DNA from: Selenomonadales bacterium
GTDB taxonomy: Bacteria > Bacillota > Negativicutes > Selenomonadales > Selenomonadaceae
Reading direction: 5' to 3'
Length of the DNA: 64,000 nucleotides
NCBI GenBank assembly: GCA_900769615.1
Contig: CAAGHH010000024.1
Coordinates: 1-64,000, forward strand
In this document: positions 1 through 7,514 of the stretch, one piece after another
How the letters are laid out: every line of letters starts with the position of its first letter
Position numbering within the stretch: the stretch's first letter is position 1
Program-made: the position numbers and the translations under genes
Notes under the pieces: model-generated
Seen by the model: only the letters and a program-made list of their open reading frames with translations
What the model was told of the DNA's origin: nothing
Database searches by the model: none

Positions 1-1590
1 CGTGAGGGTTTCCTGTGCAACCGTAGTTTCCACAACTGCCGCTTTTGCCGCCGTTTCTGCTGCAACTTTACGCTCACCTTGTACTACCGCCGTATCGCCA
101 GTTACTACCTCAGCCGCCGCCAACGCCTCCTGCGCTACCGTAGTCTCTGCGATAGCCGCCTTGGCCACTGTGTTGCTGGCTACCATCGTACTGGATGCCG
201 TTACGGACGCCGCTGCTTTCGCCGCCTCACTCTGTGCCGCCCTGGCATTGCCAATAACAATTTCATTGGCCGATGCTGCCGCTTTCGTATTAGCCGCCAC
301 TATTCGTGTGGATGCTGCCTGCGCCGCTGTAGCATTTTCGGAGTATGCCGTCGCCGCTTTCGCCACGGAAATCTGACGCTCAGCGTTGATTTTCGCGAAC
401 ATTTCCGTCATGATGAGGCGTTCACGTTCTGCCGCTTCGGCGGCCAACTTCTCGCGCTGGACGATATGCTTGGCAATCAGCTTGGATTTTTCCTCTTCGG
501 AAACCTCCATTTTAGCTACGCTTTTAGCATAAGCACGTTCTTCAGCGATGGATTGCTTCTCGATATTCTTGATACGTCGAGCAATGGCCCGCTCCTGTTG
601 CGCTGTCAGCTCTGTTTCCTTGGATTCATTTGCCTTGAGTTCTTCAGTATGGTCTGTCAGGCCACCAACGACATGGTTGACTTTCATAGCAATAGCACGG
701 GCCGCTTGCAGGGACTTATAGACGGCAATCAATGCCACAACATCTTTTGTCGTCTCCTTGATCGCCGCACAATTCTCTTTGATAAACTTGGCCGTGTCCT
801 GCAAACCGGTCAAGATAACCGGCAGGAATTCTTTAGCAATCGGAGCAAAAGCCGCACCGCCCGCCGTTTTGAGCTGACCGAGCTGCATATTTATGACCTT
901 CATCTCTTGGTCGAGCTTATGCATTTCCTCGGGGTCAATCAGCCCATTACTCTGCACCTTGGCAGCGTTTTCTTTCGCTTCAGCAAAATTCTGCAGCGTT
1001 TTGGTCAAGGCCATACCGCGGGACCCCAGCGTATTCATAATGAATTCCTGCCCGTACCCCGCTTCAGTGGCCTTTCGATAGCCCTCAGCCAATTGTTCAA
1101 GCTGTTTGTTGACCGGCAGGAGCTTGCCGTTTTGGTCCGTCATGGAAACGCCAACAGCTTCAAAGATAGCCTTGGCTTTCTTAGCCGATTCCGACGAGCC
1201 ACTGATATTTTTATCCATTCGCATGATAGCAACGGACGCGGTATCCGCATCACCACCTGTGAGCGCGAGGATTTTCTTAAATTCTCCCGCCTCAGCTGTG
1301 GTAACGCCTAGCCTCCGCTGAAGCTGATAAAGGCTTTCTCCAGCTTCAACTGATGCCGAAATCAGTGACGTCATGCCGAAACCGCCCGCTGCCATTGCCG
1401 CAAACTTCGTGAATGAGCCCAGCAAGGCTTCAACTTTGTTCGTCGTGCCGGTTAACGCGCCTTGCATCTCATTAAGCGGTGACACATCTTTAAATGTCGA
1501 ATCAATCTGCTGCTTGGTATTGTCCAATGCCTTCGACAGGCCCGAATTATCAGCACCAATCTTGATTAACAGCTCGGATATTGTAGCCAA
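1..1590 (-). CDS. Phage tail tape measure protein (N-terminal 530 residues, runs off left edge)
   Basis: This frame is open from a TTG start at 1590 to the window edge; an AGGGG ribosome site lies 9 nt upstream of the TTG. The product begins MATISELLIKIGADNSGL. Residues about 50-110 contain a glycine/alanine-rich stretch (FAAMAAGGFGM) typical of tape measure N-terminal regions. The middle is helical and charged, and residues about 390-530 are an alanine-, threonine- and valine-rich helical region with loose repeats of the AAxTTVAxE type. Tape measure proteins set tail length and occupy the tail lumen. The position just after the G/GT tail chaperone genes supports the call. The C-terminal part, usually with membrane or lysozyme segments, is outside the window. 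Confidence 0.85.
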   Translation of the reverse strand, partial: MATISELLIKIGADNSGLSKALDNTKQQIDSTFKDVSPLNEMQGALTGTTNKVEALLGSFTKFAAMAAGGFGMTSLISASVEAGESLYQLQRRLGVTTAEAGEFKKILALTGGDADTASVAIMRMDKNISGSSESAKKAKAIFEAVGVSMTDQNGKLLPVNKQLEQLAEGYRKATEAGYGQEFIMNTLGSRGMALTKTLQNFAEAKENAAKVQSNGLIDPEEMHKLDQEMKVINMQLGQLKTAGGAAFAPIAKEFLPVILTGLQDTAKFIKENCAAIKETTKDVVALIAVYKSLQAARAIAMKVNHVVGGLTDHTEELKANESKETELTAQQERAIARRIKNIEKQSIAEERAYAKSVAKMEVSEEEKSKLIAKHIVQREKLAAEAAERERLIMTEMFAKINAERQISVAKAATAYSENATAAQAASTRIVAANTKAAASANEIVIGNARAAQSEAAKAAASVTASSTMVASNTVAKAAIAETTVAQEALAAAEVVTGDTAVVQGERKVAAETAAKAAVVETTVAQETLT

Positions 1591-1596
1591 AATATG

Positions 1597-1920
1597 TCAC
1601 CCCTTTTCTTTGAACGATTCTAAGTATTTTAAATCCGATTTTGCTTTCTCTTGCTTCATTTTCTCTATTTCTTCTGCAGAATAGTACATCGGATTGAAGA
1701 TATCATCCGGTTTAACCGGCTCTCTTAGATGTGGATTGACTATCCACGTTGTGAGATATGCACGCTTTCTATCCTCATCCTTATTGCGTTCCCGATAGGC
1801 GTCCATCATCTTATAGAGCTCTCTCGGTTGCATATCATCAAGCTCTGCAGGCTTGATTCCGATGCGATACGCGATATCCTCAGCTTTTTCGTACCATTCC
1901 TCGAACGATTTTACTGTTTC
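1597..1920 (-). CDS. Tail assembly chaperone, T-domain reading frame (expressed as G-T fusion by -1 frameshift)
   Basis: The frame is open from 2010 to the stop at 1597 and overlaps the end of the upstream G gene in the -1 register. It has no start codon in the overlap; its first ATG is at 1833, after an in-frame stretch that reads ETVKSFEEWYEKAEDIAYRI and continues GIKPAELDDMQPRELYKMMD. This acidic, helical sequence starts too far upstream to be a separate gene made from 1833. In many siphophages two tail chaperones are made from overlapping frames by programmed slippage (lambda G/GT), and position and size here match that arrangement. The fusion would load onto the tape measure encoded next. 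No perfect X XXY YYZ heptamer is visible; see the finding on this site. Confidence 0.7.
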   Translation of the reverse strand, partial: ETVKSFEEWYEKAEDIAYRIGIKPAELDDMQPRELYKMMDAYRERNKDEDRKRAYLTTWIVNPHLREPVKPDDIFNPMYYSAEEIEKMKQEKAKSDLKYLESFKEKG

Positions 1921-2264
1921 GCCACTTTGTCGGCTTTTATCTCGGGAGCCGTCCCCCTGGTAAAAAGCCCGGTAGCAAGCAAGGACGAAATGAGATTTGC
2001 CGCAATCACATCAATCGAACCACCAGCGTCACAGATTTCATCGATAACATCGTAGGCATCCTTATCGCCAAGTTCCTGTAAACCGTATTTTACGCCTGCC
2101 GCTATCGTCGAAATCGTCATAGCCTGCATTATTTCCAACTGTCCGCTGCTCATAATCGACAAAATGGAGCGGCCAATCGACCGCTCCATCATTGCCAACG
2201 AGCGATTGGTAAAGAGGAAAGTGTACTGCTTTCCACCTACTTCAAACGTCGTTGCTTTCTTCAT
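1911..2264 (-). CDS. Phage tail assembly chaperone, G-like
   Basis: The gene encodes 117 residues with an AAAGGAG ribosome site before its ATG. It lies between the major tail protein and the tape measure gene, where siphophages place their tail assembly chaperone. The sequence starts MKKATTFEVGGKQYTFLFTN, a compact beta-strand opening seen in this class, followed by a helical region (LEIMQAMTISTIAAGVKYGL). The short C-terminus (EIKADKVAKQ) is the part replaced when ribosomes slip into the T frame. Role: with the G-T fusion it holds the tape measure protein during tail tube polymerisation. The family assignment rests on position and architecture more than on motifs. Confidence 0.7.
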   Translation of the reverse strand: MKKATTFEVGGKQYTFLFTNRSLAMMERSIGRSILSIMSSGQLEIMQAMTISTIAAGVKYGLQELGDKDAYDVIDEICDAGGSIDVIAANLISSLLATGLFTRGTAPEIKADKVAKQ

Positions 2265-2287
2265 TTTATTATCTCCTTTCTCACAAA

Positions 2288-2827
2288 TCAGGGATTGCCC
2301 GTCGTTTTGCCACTGGAAGTCGTGCCGCCAGTAGACTCTCCGCCCGTAGTTGGTGTAGTCATTGCGGCCGTAACTTCACTGATTGCACCAACACCAGAAA
2401 GCGTTACGCTAACCGTTGCCACTGACGTGTAGTTCGTATCTTTATTGAACTGCGTAACTGCCGCCCAGCCCGTCTGATACGAACCGTCTTTATAGACGAA
2501 TTTGACGTGAGCCTGTTTGTCGTTGCGGAAGCAATGCTCCAATACCTGCAGGCCATCGTCTGACATAATCAGCAGGCCAGTATAAGCACATGTCCACGAT
2601 TTGATGCCGGCGAGGTTTGTAGCCCAGCCGCCGCTCGTCTTATGCGATGCATCGATGCTCGTAGCCGACTGGTTAATCGGCGAATTTCGCTGACCGCCGA
2701 CGAGCTTCCAGTCCGGCTTCGAATTCGTACCGCCATCAATATAGAGCAGACTATCTTTGCCGAGCTCTGCAACGCTCTGGTCGGGGTTCGTCGGCAAGTT
2801 CTGCAGCTGATTCTCTGTAAGTGCCAT
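2288..2827 (-). CDS. Phage major tail (tube) protein
   Basis: The product is 179 residues and begins MALTENQLQNLPTNPDQSVA. An ATG six bases upstream (2833) overlaps the previous stop codon, but the AAGGAGG at 2841-2835 is 1 nt from it and 7 nt from the ATG at 2827, so 2827 is preferred. The segments LLYIDGG, WKLVGGQRNSPINQSA and WATNLAGIKSWTCAYTGLL are typical of TP901-1/HK97-type tube proteins. The C-terminal 25 residues are a glycine-, serine- and threonine-rich tail (TTPTTGGESTGGTTSS), probably exposed. It forms the hexameric rings of the non-contractile tail tube around the tape measure protein. Confidence 0.8.
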   Translation of the reverse strand: MALTENQLQNLPTNPDQSVAELGKDSLLYIDGGTNSKPDWKLVGGQRNSPINQSATSIDASHKTSGGWATNLAGIKSWTCAYTGLLIMSDDGLQVLEHCFRNDKQAHVKFVYKDGSYQTGWAAVTQFNKDTNYTSVATVSVTLSGVGAISEVTAAMTTPTTGGESTGGTTSSGKTTGNP

Positions 2828-2829
2828 TT

Positions 2830-3240
2830 TCATTCCTCCTTATCGGATAGTTGATAGTTAATCTGAATGAGTCCGTGATAGCCGGTGGTTTGCTCTGGGA
2901 ATGTTTCAATCATATCGATTTGCGCATCCAGCACCGCAAAACCATCGACAACCACCTTCTCAATGCCGTATTTGGATATCAAGTACGTAATATCGGATAC
3001 GGCCTCATATACGGCTTGTTTTCCTTCCTCAGTTCCCCATACATTGACCGTCAAGGAACAATTCCAGTGCACACTATTTTTAGTATCCAATGGCTTTGCC
3101 GTGATGGAATCAATTGTAATATAAGGGAATACTGCATTTTCGGGCACTTGGCCATATACCTTATTACTCTGTCCCTCTGACAGCAACTTGAATACCGCTT
3201 TTTGGAGCGATACTGTCGGGATAGTCTTAATGATTCTCAC
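2830..3240 (-). CDS. Phage tail terminator / completion protein (DUF3168-like)
   Basis: The frame can be read from 3270, but the best start is the GTG at 3240, which has an AGGAGG 9 nt upstream and overlaps the end of the previous gene by 14 bases. From there it gives a 136-residue product beginning MRIIKTIPTVSLQKAVFKLL. The pattern VYGQVPENAVFPYITIDS and the later strand WNCSLTVNVWG are characteristic of the small gp11/DUF3168-type proteins found between gp10-like and tube genes. In related phages this protein caps the tail and joins it to the head. The call uses both gene order and sequence pattern. Confidence 0.7.
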   Translation of the reverse strand: MRIIKTIPTVSLQKAVFKLLSEGQSNKVYGQVPENAVFPYITIDSITAKPLDTKNSVHWNCSLTVNVWGTEEGKQAVYEAVSDITYLISKYGIEKVVVDGFAVLDAQIDMIETFPEQTTGYHGLIQINYQLSDKEE

Positions 3241-3679
3241 CGCGCAGCACCTCCTCCATTGCGGCTTCAATTTTTGGTTTATTCTCTTCGGCAGCGGGTT
3301 TCATGAATGGAGCCTTTGGCATTTTTCCGTTATAGATATCGCCTTTTACATAGCCTGGCCAATGTGGAAGTTTCAATGCTACTCGTTTTACTGGGCCAAC
3401 AATACGAGGTCCTGTGCCGAACTCTACCAGATGCGAATGCGGCGAGGTTGACTTGACCACACCGTGAGAACCTCGGACTTCTTTCTTGATGCCTGTCTTC
3501 AGGTTTCCTGTCGGTCCATATGGGGCTCGATTCACTGCCGTCTCAAAAGTCGACTGTACACCATCTGCTATCACGCGCCGGATTCCGCGTTGCGTATTCG
3601 CGTTATATCGGTTGATATCAGCCGTAGCCTGATAAGCAACTTTGTCAAGGTCCATCTTGATGAAGAATCCTTTACTCAT
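3227..3679 (-). CDS. HK97 gp10-like head-tail joining protein
   Basis: This 150-residue protein shows the family pattern of a helical N-terminus, a central YGPTGNLKTGIK segment with basic residues, HSHLVEFGTGPR, and the C-terminal motif KAPFMKPAAEENKPKIEAAM. These are the recognisable parts of HK97 gp10-like proteins. Family members act in head-tail connection, after the adaptor and before the terminator protein, and the gene sits in exactly that order. It starts one base inside the stop codon of the upstream adaptor gene, which indicates translational coupling. Confidence 0.8.
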   Translation of the reverse strand: MSKGFFIKMDLDKVAYQATADINRYNANTQRGIRRVIADGVQSTFETAVNRAPYGPTGNLKTGIKKEVRGSHGVVKSTSPHSHLVEFGTGPRIVGPVKRVALKLPHWPGYVKGDIYNGKMPKAPFMKPAAEENKPKIEAAMEEVLRGENH

Positions 3680-3999
3680 TACGTATCAACCTTTCTTGTC
3701 GTCAGGGTAAGCTGTGATGGTTTCGAGCAGTCCACATGAATGACGTCGTAGAGCGCGCCATTCAAACGAACTCGCCAGCCTTTTTCGATGCCATCACGTT
3801 TTCGGATCGTGATACCCTGCGTGATAATTACCGCATCGCCGCTTCCAACTGCAGCTACCGCCTGAATCCTCGGTGCATGAATCTGAGCCCAGACCGTTGC
3901 AATCTCCTGCCATTCTTTGATAGGGCCAAAGCCTTCATCCTCAGCAACAGCAGAATACTGCAAGAGTGTAACCCTATGATTCAATTTCCCAATAATCAT
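3679..3999 (-). CDS. Phage head-tail adaptor (head closure) protein
   Basis: The product is 106 residues beginning MIIGKLNHRVTLLQYSAVAE. The RVTLLQ opening, WQEIATVWAQIHAPRIQAV and the beta-rich end YDVIHVDCSKPSQLTLTTRK match the SPP1 gp16/HK97-type head-tail adaptor family, which stoppers the portal after DNA packaging. A GGAG lies 9 nt before the ATG. The gene is packed between the connector (6-nt gap) and the gp10-like gene (1-nt overlap), the usual order of such modules. Confidence 0.75.
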   Translation of the reverse strand: MIIGKLNHRVTLLQYSAVAEDEGFGPIKEWQEIATVWAQIHAPRIQAVAAVGSGDAVIITQGITIRKRDGIEKGWRVRLNGALYDVIHVDCSKPSQLTLTTRKVDT

Positions 4000-4005
4000 C
4001 CGCTA

Positions 4006-4398
4006 TCACTCCCAATATTCCGGCGTGGTTTGTTCTGCCGATTCTGCTGGATCTGCCGACTCGGCAGGCGATTTTGCATCAACCAGTGTCTGGAGTTCTT
4101 CCTTGGTCATATCGGTATTATACTGCAATTGATGGAGCATCGTCTCCACGATACGGCTATAACTCTGCGGTGTTTCTCCCTCTAAATTGCGATTCTCATA
4201 CAAGTCCGCAATCAAGGCCAACTGCGTCATATCGCCCAACTTTTCGCAGTCAGGCTTTAGCTGGGTAATGAGCTTGTAGTTATCTACCGCCCCAGCAACA
4301 ACAGCATAGGCCGTTGCCATCAGACGTTCCAGCAAAGCATCCTCCGCATCACTATCGATGCGGAGGTATACTTTTACTTCATCCAGTGTGATAGCCAT
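4006..4398 (-). CDS. gp6-like head-tail connector protein
   Basis: The 130-residue product begins MAITLDEVKVYLRIDSDAED, the LDEVKxYLRID pattern that opens HK97 gp6-like/QLRG-type connector proteins. A helical bundle with LMATAYAVVAGAV and LALIADLYENRN follows. The last 25 residues (SPAESADPAESAEQTTPEYW) are an acidic repeat-like tail that the family does not need and that is probably disordered. The protein forms a ring under the portal. It lies directly after the capsid gene, as expected. Confidence 0.8.
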   Translation of the reverse strand: MAITLDEVKVYLRIDSDAEDALLERLMATAYAVVAGAVDNYKLITQLKPDCEKLGDMTQLALIADLYENRNLEGETPQSYSRIVETMLHQLQYNTDMTKEELQTLVDAKSPAESADPAESAEQTTPEYWE

Positions 4399-4413
4399 AA
4401 GCCATCACCGCCT

Positions 4414-5553
4414 TTACGACAATGCTACGGTATAAGCTTTCAGGGCATCCGTATCGACCTTCGTCACACCAAAGCGCTCGACCGCACGGATAAGCGTTGC
4501 GTACTGTACAAAGCCTGCTTCGTTCGATACAGCAACCTCAACGCCCAAACGCTGGAAGAATGCCGCAAAATCGGACATCGAACCGATATACATCGGGGCC
4601 TTCTTGGCTGTGGTCCCCGTGGTTTTAAGGTCATTGTTGGAAAGGACTACTACCTCCTTACCGCGGAAACGATAGGTATCTGCAGCAGTAACATCCGGCA
4701 CCAGCAGCGGTCTGTTCTGACCATCCTGCAATTCGGACATCCACTGGAAACCGTCCTGATTCGTGAAGATTTTCGCATTGGCAGCAAAGACAGGATCCAA
4801 CTCAACATTGATAGCTTTCGTCAGTCCTTTGTAATCCGTGATGGCCGATGCCGATAACTTGTTGAGCAAGGCAATAATCTGAGCGTTCTCCGTATTGATT
4901 GCCTTGCGGGCGAAACGCTGACCAATGATTCCCATGAGATTGATATCGACATCCTGCAGGAGCTGATTCGATACCGGGATAATATCGCCATAATCGTTAA
5001 TCTCATAAGAAAGCTGACCGAAGTCAAAATCCGATTTGCCGATATCCGTAAGTTCGTCGAATGCAGTCAGCGTCCCGGTCTCAGCACCAATCGTCGGGAA
5101 TTTACCTTTATCACTTTTGGCTGTACGAACAGAAGTGTAATCTTTCAGTGCCGTGTATGCACGGCGGAACTCTGTCAGCTTTGCAATCTGTTCCTCCGGT
5201 ACGAGGTAACCGCCCTTTGCCGGCGTAGCTTCAACCTGTCCCGGCGTGCCTGCCGTGTTGAGGAAGGCCATTTCCTCTTCGTTCAACGTTTTGCCGAATA
5301 CCTGTTTATTGAAGATACGGTTACGCATAACGGAATCGCTGACCTGCGATTTCTTCGTTGCCGGGGTCGCATCCTTGATGAAATTGGTAGCCTCAGCCTC
5401 TTCAATGGCCTTGGCGGTCTTGTAGTCGCGGATAGCGTCTTTCAGTTCATTGGCAACGCTGAGAGCGTCATCATACTGTTCATCCGTCTGGAGCTGTTCA
5501 GCTTTTGCTTTCAGCTCGTCAACGACTTTCTTGAGTTCATCAGATTTTTTCAT
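4414..5553 (-). CDS. HK97-family major capsid protein
   Basis: The true start is the ATG at 5553, 7 nt after AAGGAGAG, giving 379 residues; the longer open frame upstream is not used. Residues 1-60 (MKKSDELKKVVDELKAKAEQ onward) are a charged coiled coil equivalent to the HK97 delta/scaffold domain, normally removed by the protease encoded just upstream. The mature part begins near residue 105 and includes the family signatures KGGYLVPEE, LTDIGKSDFDFGQLSYEI, IPVSNQLLQD and the C-terminal FFQRLGVEVAVSNEAGFVQY with a following ERFGV. It overlaps the protease gene by 14 bases. It forms the icosahedral shell. Confidence 0.93.
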   Translation of the reverse strand: MKKSDELKKVVDELKAKAEQLQTDEQYDDALSVANELKDAIRDYKTAKAIEEAEATNFIKDATPATKKSQVSDSVMRNRIFNKQVFGKTLNEEEMAFLNTAGTPGQVEATPAKGGYLVPEEQIAKLTEFRRAYTALKDYTSVRTAKSDKGKFPTIGAETGTLTAFDELTDIGKSDFDFGQLSYEINDYGDIIPVSNQLLQDVDINLMGIIGQRFARKAINTENAQIIALLNKLSASAITDYKGLTKAINVELDPVFAANAKIFTNQDGFQWMSELQDGQNRPLLVPDVTAADTYRFRGKEVVVLSNNDLKTTGTTAKKAPMYIGSMSDFAAFFQRLGVEVAVSNEAGFVQYATLIRAVERFGVTKVDTDALKAYTVALS

Positions 5554-6277
5554 CGAGAATCTCTCCTTCCATAATTGCGAGCTGAATAGCAGCCCTAACT
5601 TTGTAATTATCTGCATCCTGCGGTTCAGGTACCGGCTTCCTGTCCGCAAAATTGATGCCCTTTGGCATGTTCTTGAACTTGACGGGACCACTGGCACATG
5701 CAGCAGTCTGCGTCGCTTCGAGCAGTTCAATATTGAAAAGCTCTGCAGCATCCGCGCCCGTCAGCCAGGTGGTGTCCTCCACCATCTGATGAATCTGCTC
5801 ATCCGTTACCCCCTCACAGGCGGCTTTGCGGTAAGTGGTTTCCAACCCTTCCTGCAATACATTCAGCGTATCGATGGCCTGCTGGAAGTCATCGGCATTT
5901 CCGCAGACACATGTGCTCGGCTTGTGAATCATCAGATAAGCATTGGAGGGAATCTTTCGTTCATCTGCAGCAAAGAATATCTGAGTCGCAATCGAACACG
6001 CCCAGCCATCTACCACGGCAGTTGTCTTTCCCTTGTGGCGAGCAATCATATTCGCAATCGCTACGCCTGCCGGTACACTGCCACCATCCGAATTGATGTA
6101 GATTGTAAGCGGTGCATCATCATCGATTTCCGCGAGCTTGGCTTTGATATTATTAGGCCACTCGTAGCCAGTACCAGAGTCTTTCCAGAACTCAAGCCAG
6201 CCCCCATCTTCATCATCGATGATTGCGCCGCTGATATATATATCTGCACTATATGCGCTATTTTTGATTTTCAGCAT
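5540..6277 (-). CDS. Phage head maturation protease, ClpP/S49-type
   Basis: The ATG at 6277 follows GGAGGTGA by 5 nt and overlaps the portal gene by 20 bases; the product has 245 residues. The ClpP fold is plain: NSDGGSVPAGVAIANMI, then GWACSIATQIFFAADER with the nucleophile serine, then YLMIHKPSTCVCG with the catalytic histidine, and further DTLN with the likely acidic partner. Serine proteases of this type cleave the capsid scaffold domain during prohead maturation in siphophages. The order portal-protease-capsid supports the role. Confidence 0.92.
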   Translation of the reverse strand: MLKIKNSAYSADIYISGAIIDDEDGGWLEFWKDSGTGYEWPNNIKAKLAEIDDDAPLTIYINSDGGSVPAGVAIANMIARHKGKTTAVVDGWACSIATQIFFAADERKIPSNAYLMIHKPSTCVCGNADDFQQAIDTLNVLQEGLETTYRKAACEGVTDEQIHQMVEDTTWLTGADAAELFNIELLEATQTAACASGPVKFKNMPKGINFADRKPVPEPQDADNYKVRAAIQLAIMEGEILDEKI

Positions 6278-7514
6278 TGTCGTCACCTCCTTCCGCTGAT
6301 TGCATTGCTTTCGCCGTATAGGCAAGTCCGACGTCCTCCAGCTTCACGTATGAGCCATTGACGATATGAACGTCTCCGCCAGTCGTAGGCGGCATGTCCA
6401 GCTTGCTTCGAGCTTCATTTGGCGAATAAATCGCGCTGGCAACCATCTTCTGCAGGACATCAGCCTGCTGTGTAGGATCACCGCGCAAAATCGTCCAGAC
6501 ATTAAACTTGAAGCCAAGCCCCTGCCTCTGTTCCTTAGTTGTCAACAGTTTCCGGTTTAACTCCTGCTCATAAAGCGTGATATTGTACAGAAGCGTGTTG
6601 ACGTAGAAGCTAAGGCTTTGCGCTGCACTATTTGCATAGCTGGATTTGCTATAATCGTTGAGTTGATTCGGCTGGATGCCAAACGCTGCAGCCACCTGCA
6701 GGCTGTTGTACTTTTTCAGCTCGTAGAACTGCGAATCTGTCAGTTTGAGATCAAGTGTCTGAATGTCATAGCCGACAGGCAACGTGATAAGCCGTCGCCC
6801 TTCATCCCGAGCCTGCTTGTCAATCTGCTTGAGCATTACCTTTTGCTGTTCACGACTGAGGTCTCCTACATACTTGACCACTGCATTGGCTGTGAGCCCT
6901 TTCTGATACAAGTCATTGAGAAAGGCCTGTGATGCTTTGGACCCCGCCATATTCGTGGCAAGGATTTCCCTCACGGATTTTCCGGCAAGGCCGCTCCTAT
7001 CCGTTACCCACGATTTGACATGCAGCACATCCTCCGGGTCCAGCCAATAGCCCATTCCACTCCGTTCATCCGTGTAGTAATACGTATATTTCCTTTTCGT
7101 GAACATATCTGTATTGTTTACCCAAATCTGCACCATTCGCGGATCCAGCGGATAAACCCCAGTGATATGGCTATTATGCCGCTCTACGTATGCGTAGGCA
7201 TTGCCGTAATGGTTTCTACAAAACTCCATATAGGTGAAGAACTGAATCGGCGTATAGACGTCATTAGGCGATACCGAGAGGAAACGAGCTGTTTCGTGAT
7301 TCGTGATGCGTTTTTTATCTTCGTTCATCAGATATACAGGCATTTTCCCCAGTGCTTCAGATAAGGTTTTGAGACAGGTGAAATATGTTATTTCCGTAAT
7401 ATCCGCCCCATACTGAGCCGAACCGCCCGAGAAAAACAATTCATTAATCGCCGAAAGACTCAGCGTATCATTTTGATTCGTAAAATAGCTTCTCACTTTT
7501 TGAAATAAATTCAT
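6258..7514 (-). CDS. HK97-family portal protein
   Basis: The product is 418 residues beginning MNLFQKVRSYFTNQNDTLSL. Family features include ITYFTCLKTLSEALGKMPVY near residue 45, RNHYGNAYAYVERHN (about 112-126), the loop GLTANAVVKYVGDLSREQQ, and FGIQPNQLNDYSKSSYAN (about 275-295). All are typical of HK97-type portals. The dodecameric portal is the DNA entry vertex and docks the terminase. Its ATG overlaps the terminase stop (ATGA), so the two genes are translationally coupled. Confidence 0.92.
   Translation of the reverse strand: MNLFQKVRSYFTNQNDTLSLSAINELFFSGGSAQYGADITEITYFTCLKTLSEALGKMPVYLMNEDKKRITNHETARFLSVSPNDVYTPIQFFTYMEFCRNHYGNAYAYVERHNSHITGVYPLDPRMVQIWVNNTDMFTKRKYTYYYTDERSGMGYWLDPEDVLHVKSWVTDRSGLAGKSVREILATNMAGSKASQAFLNDLYQKGLTANAVVKYVGDLSREQQKVMLKQIDKQARDEGRRLITLPVGYDIQTLDLKLTDSQFYELKKYNSLQVAAAFGIQPNQLNDYSKSSYANSAAQSLSFYVNTLLYNITLYEQELNRKLLTTKEQRQGLGFKFNVWTILRGDPTQQADVLQKMVASAIYSPNEARSKLDMPPTTGGDVHIVNGSYVKLEDVGLAYTAKAMQSAEGGDDNAENQK

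Noticed and set aside
2..1321. Long plus-strand open frames at the left end
   Set aside because: They lie opposite the tape measure gene, have no ribosome sites, and their composition mirrors the alanine-rich repeats of the minus-strand protein.
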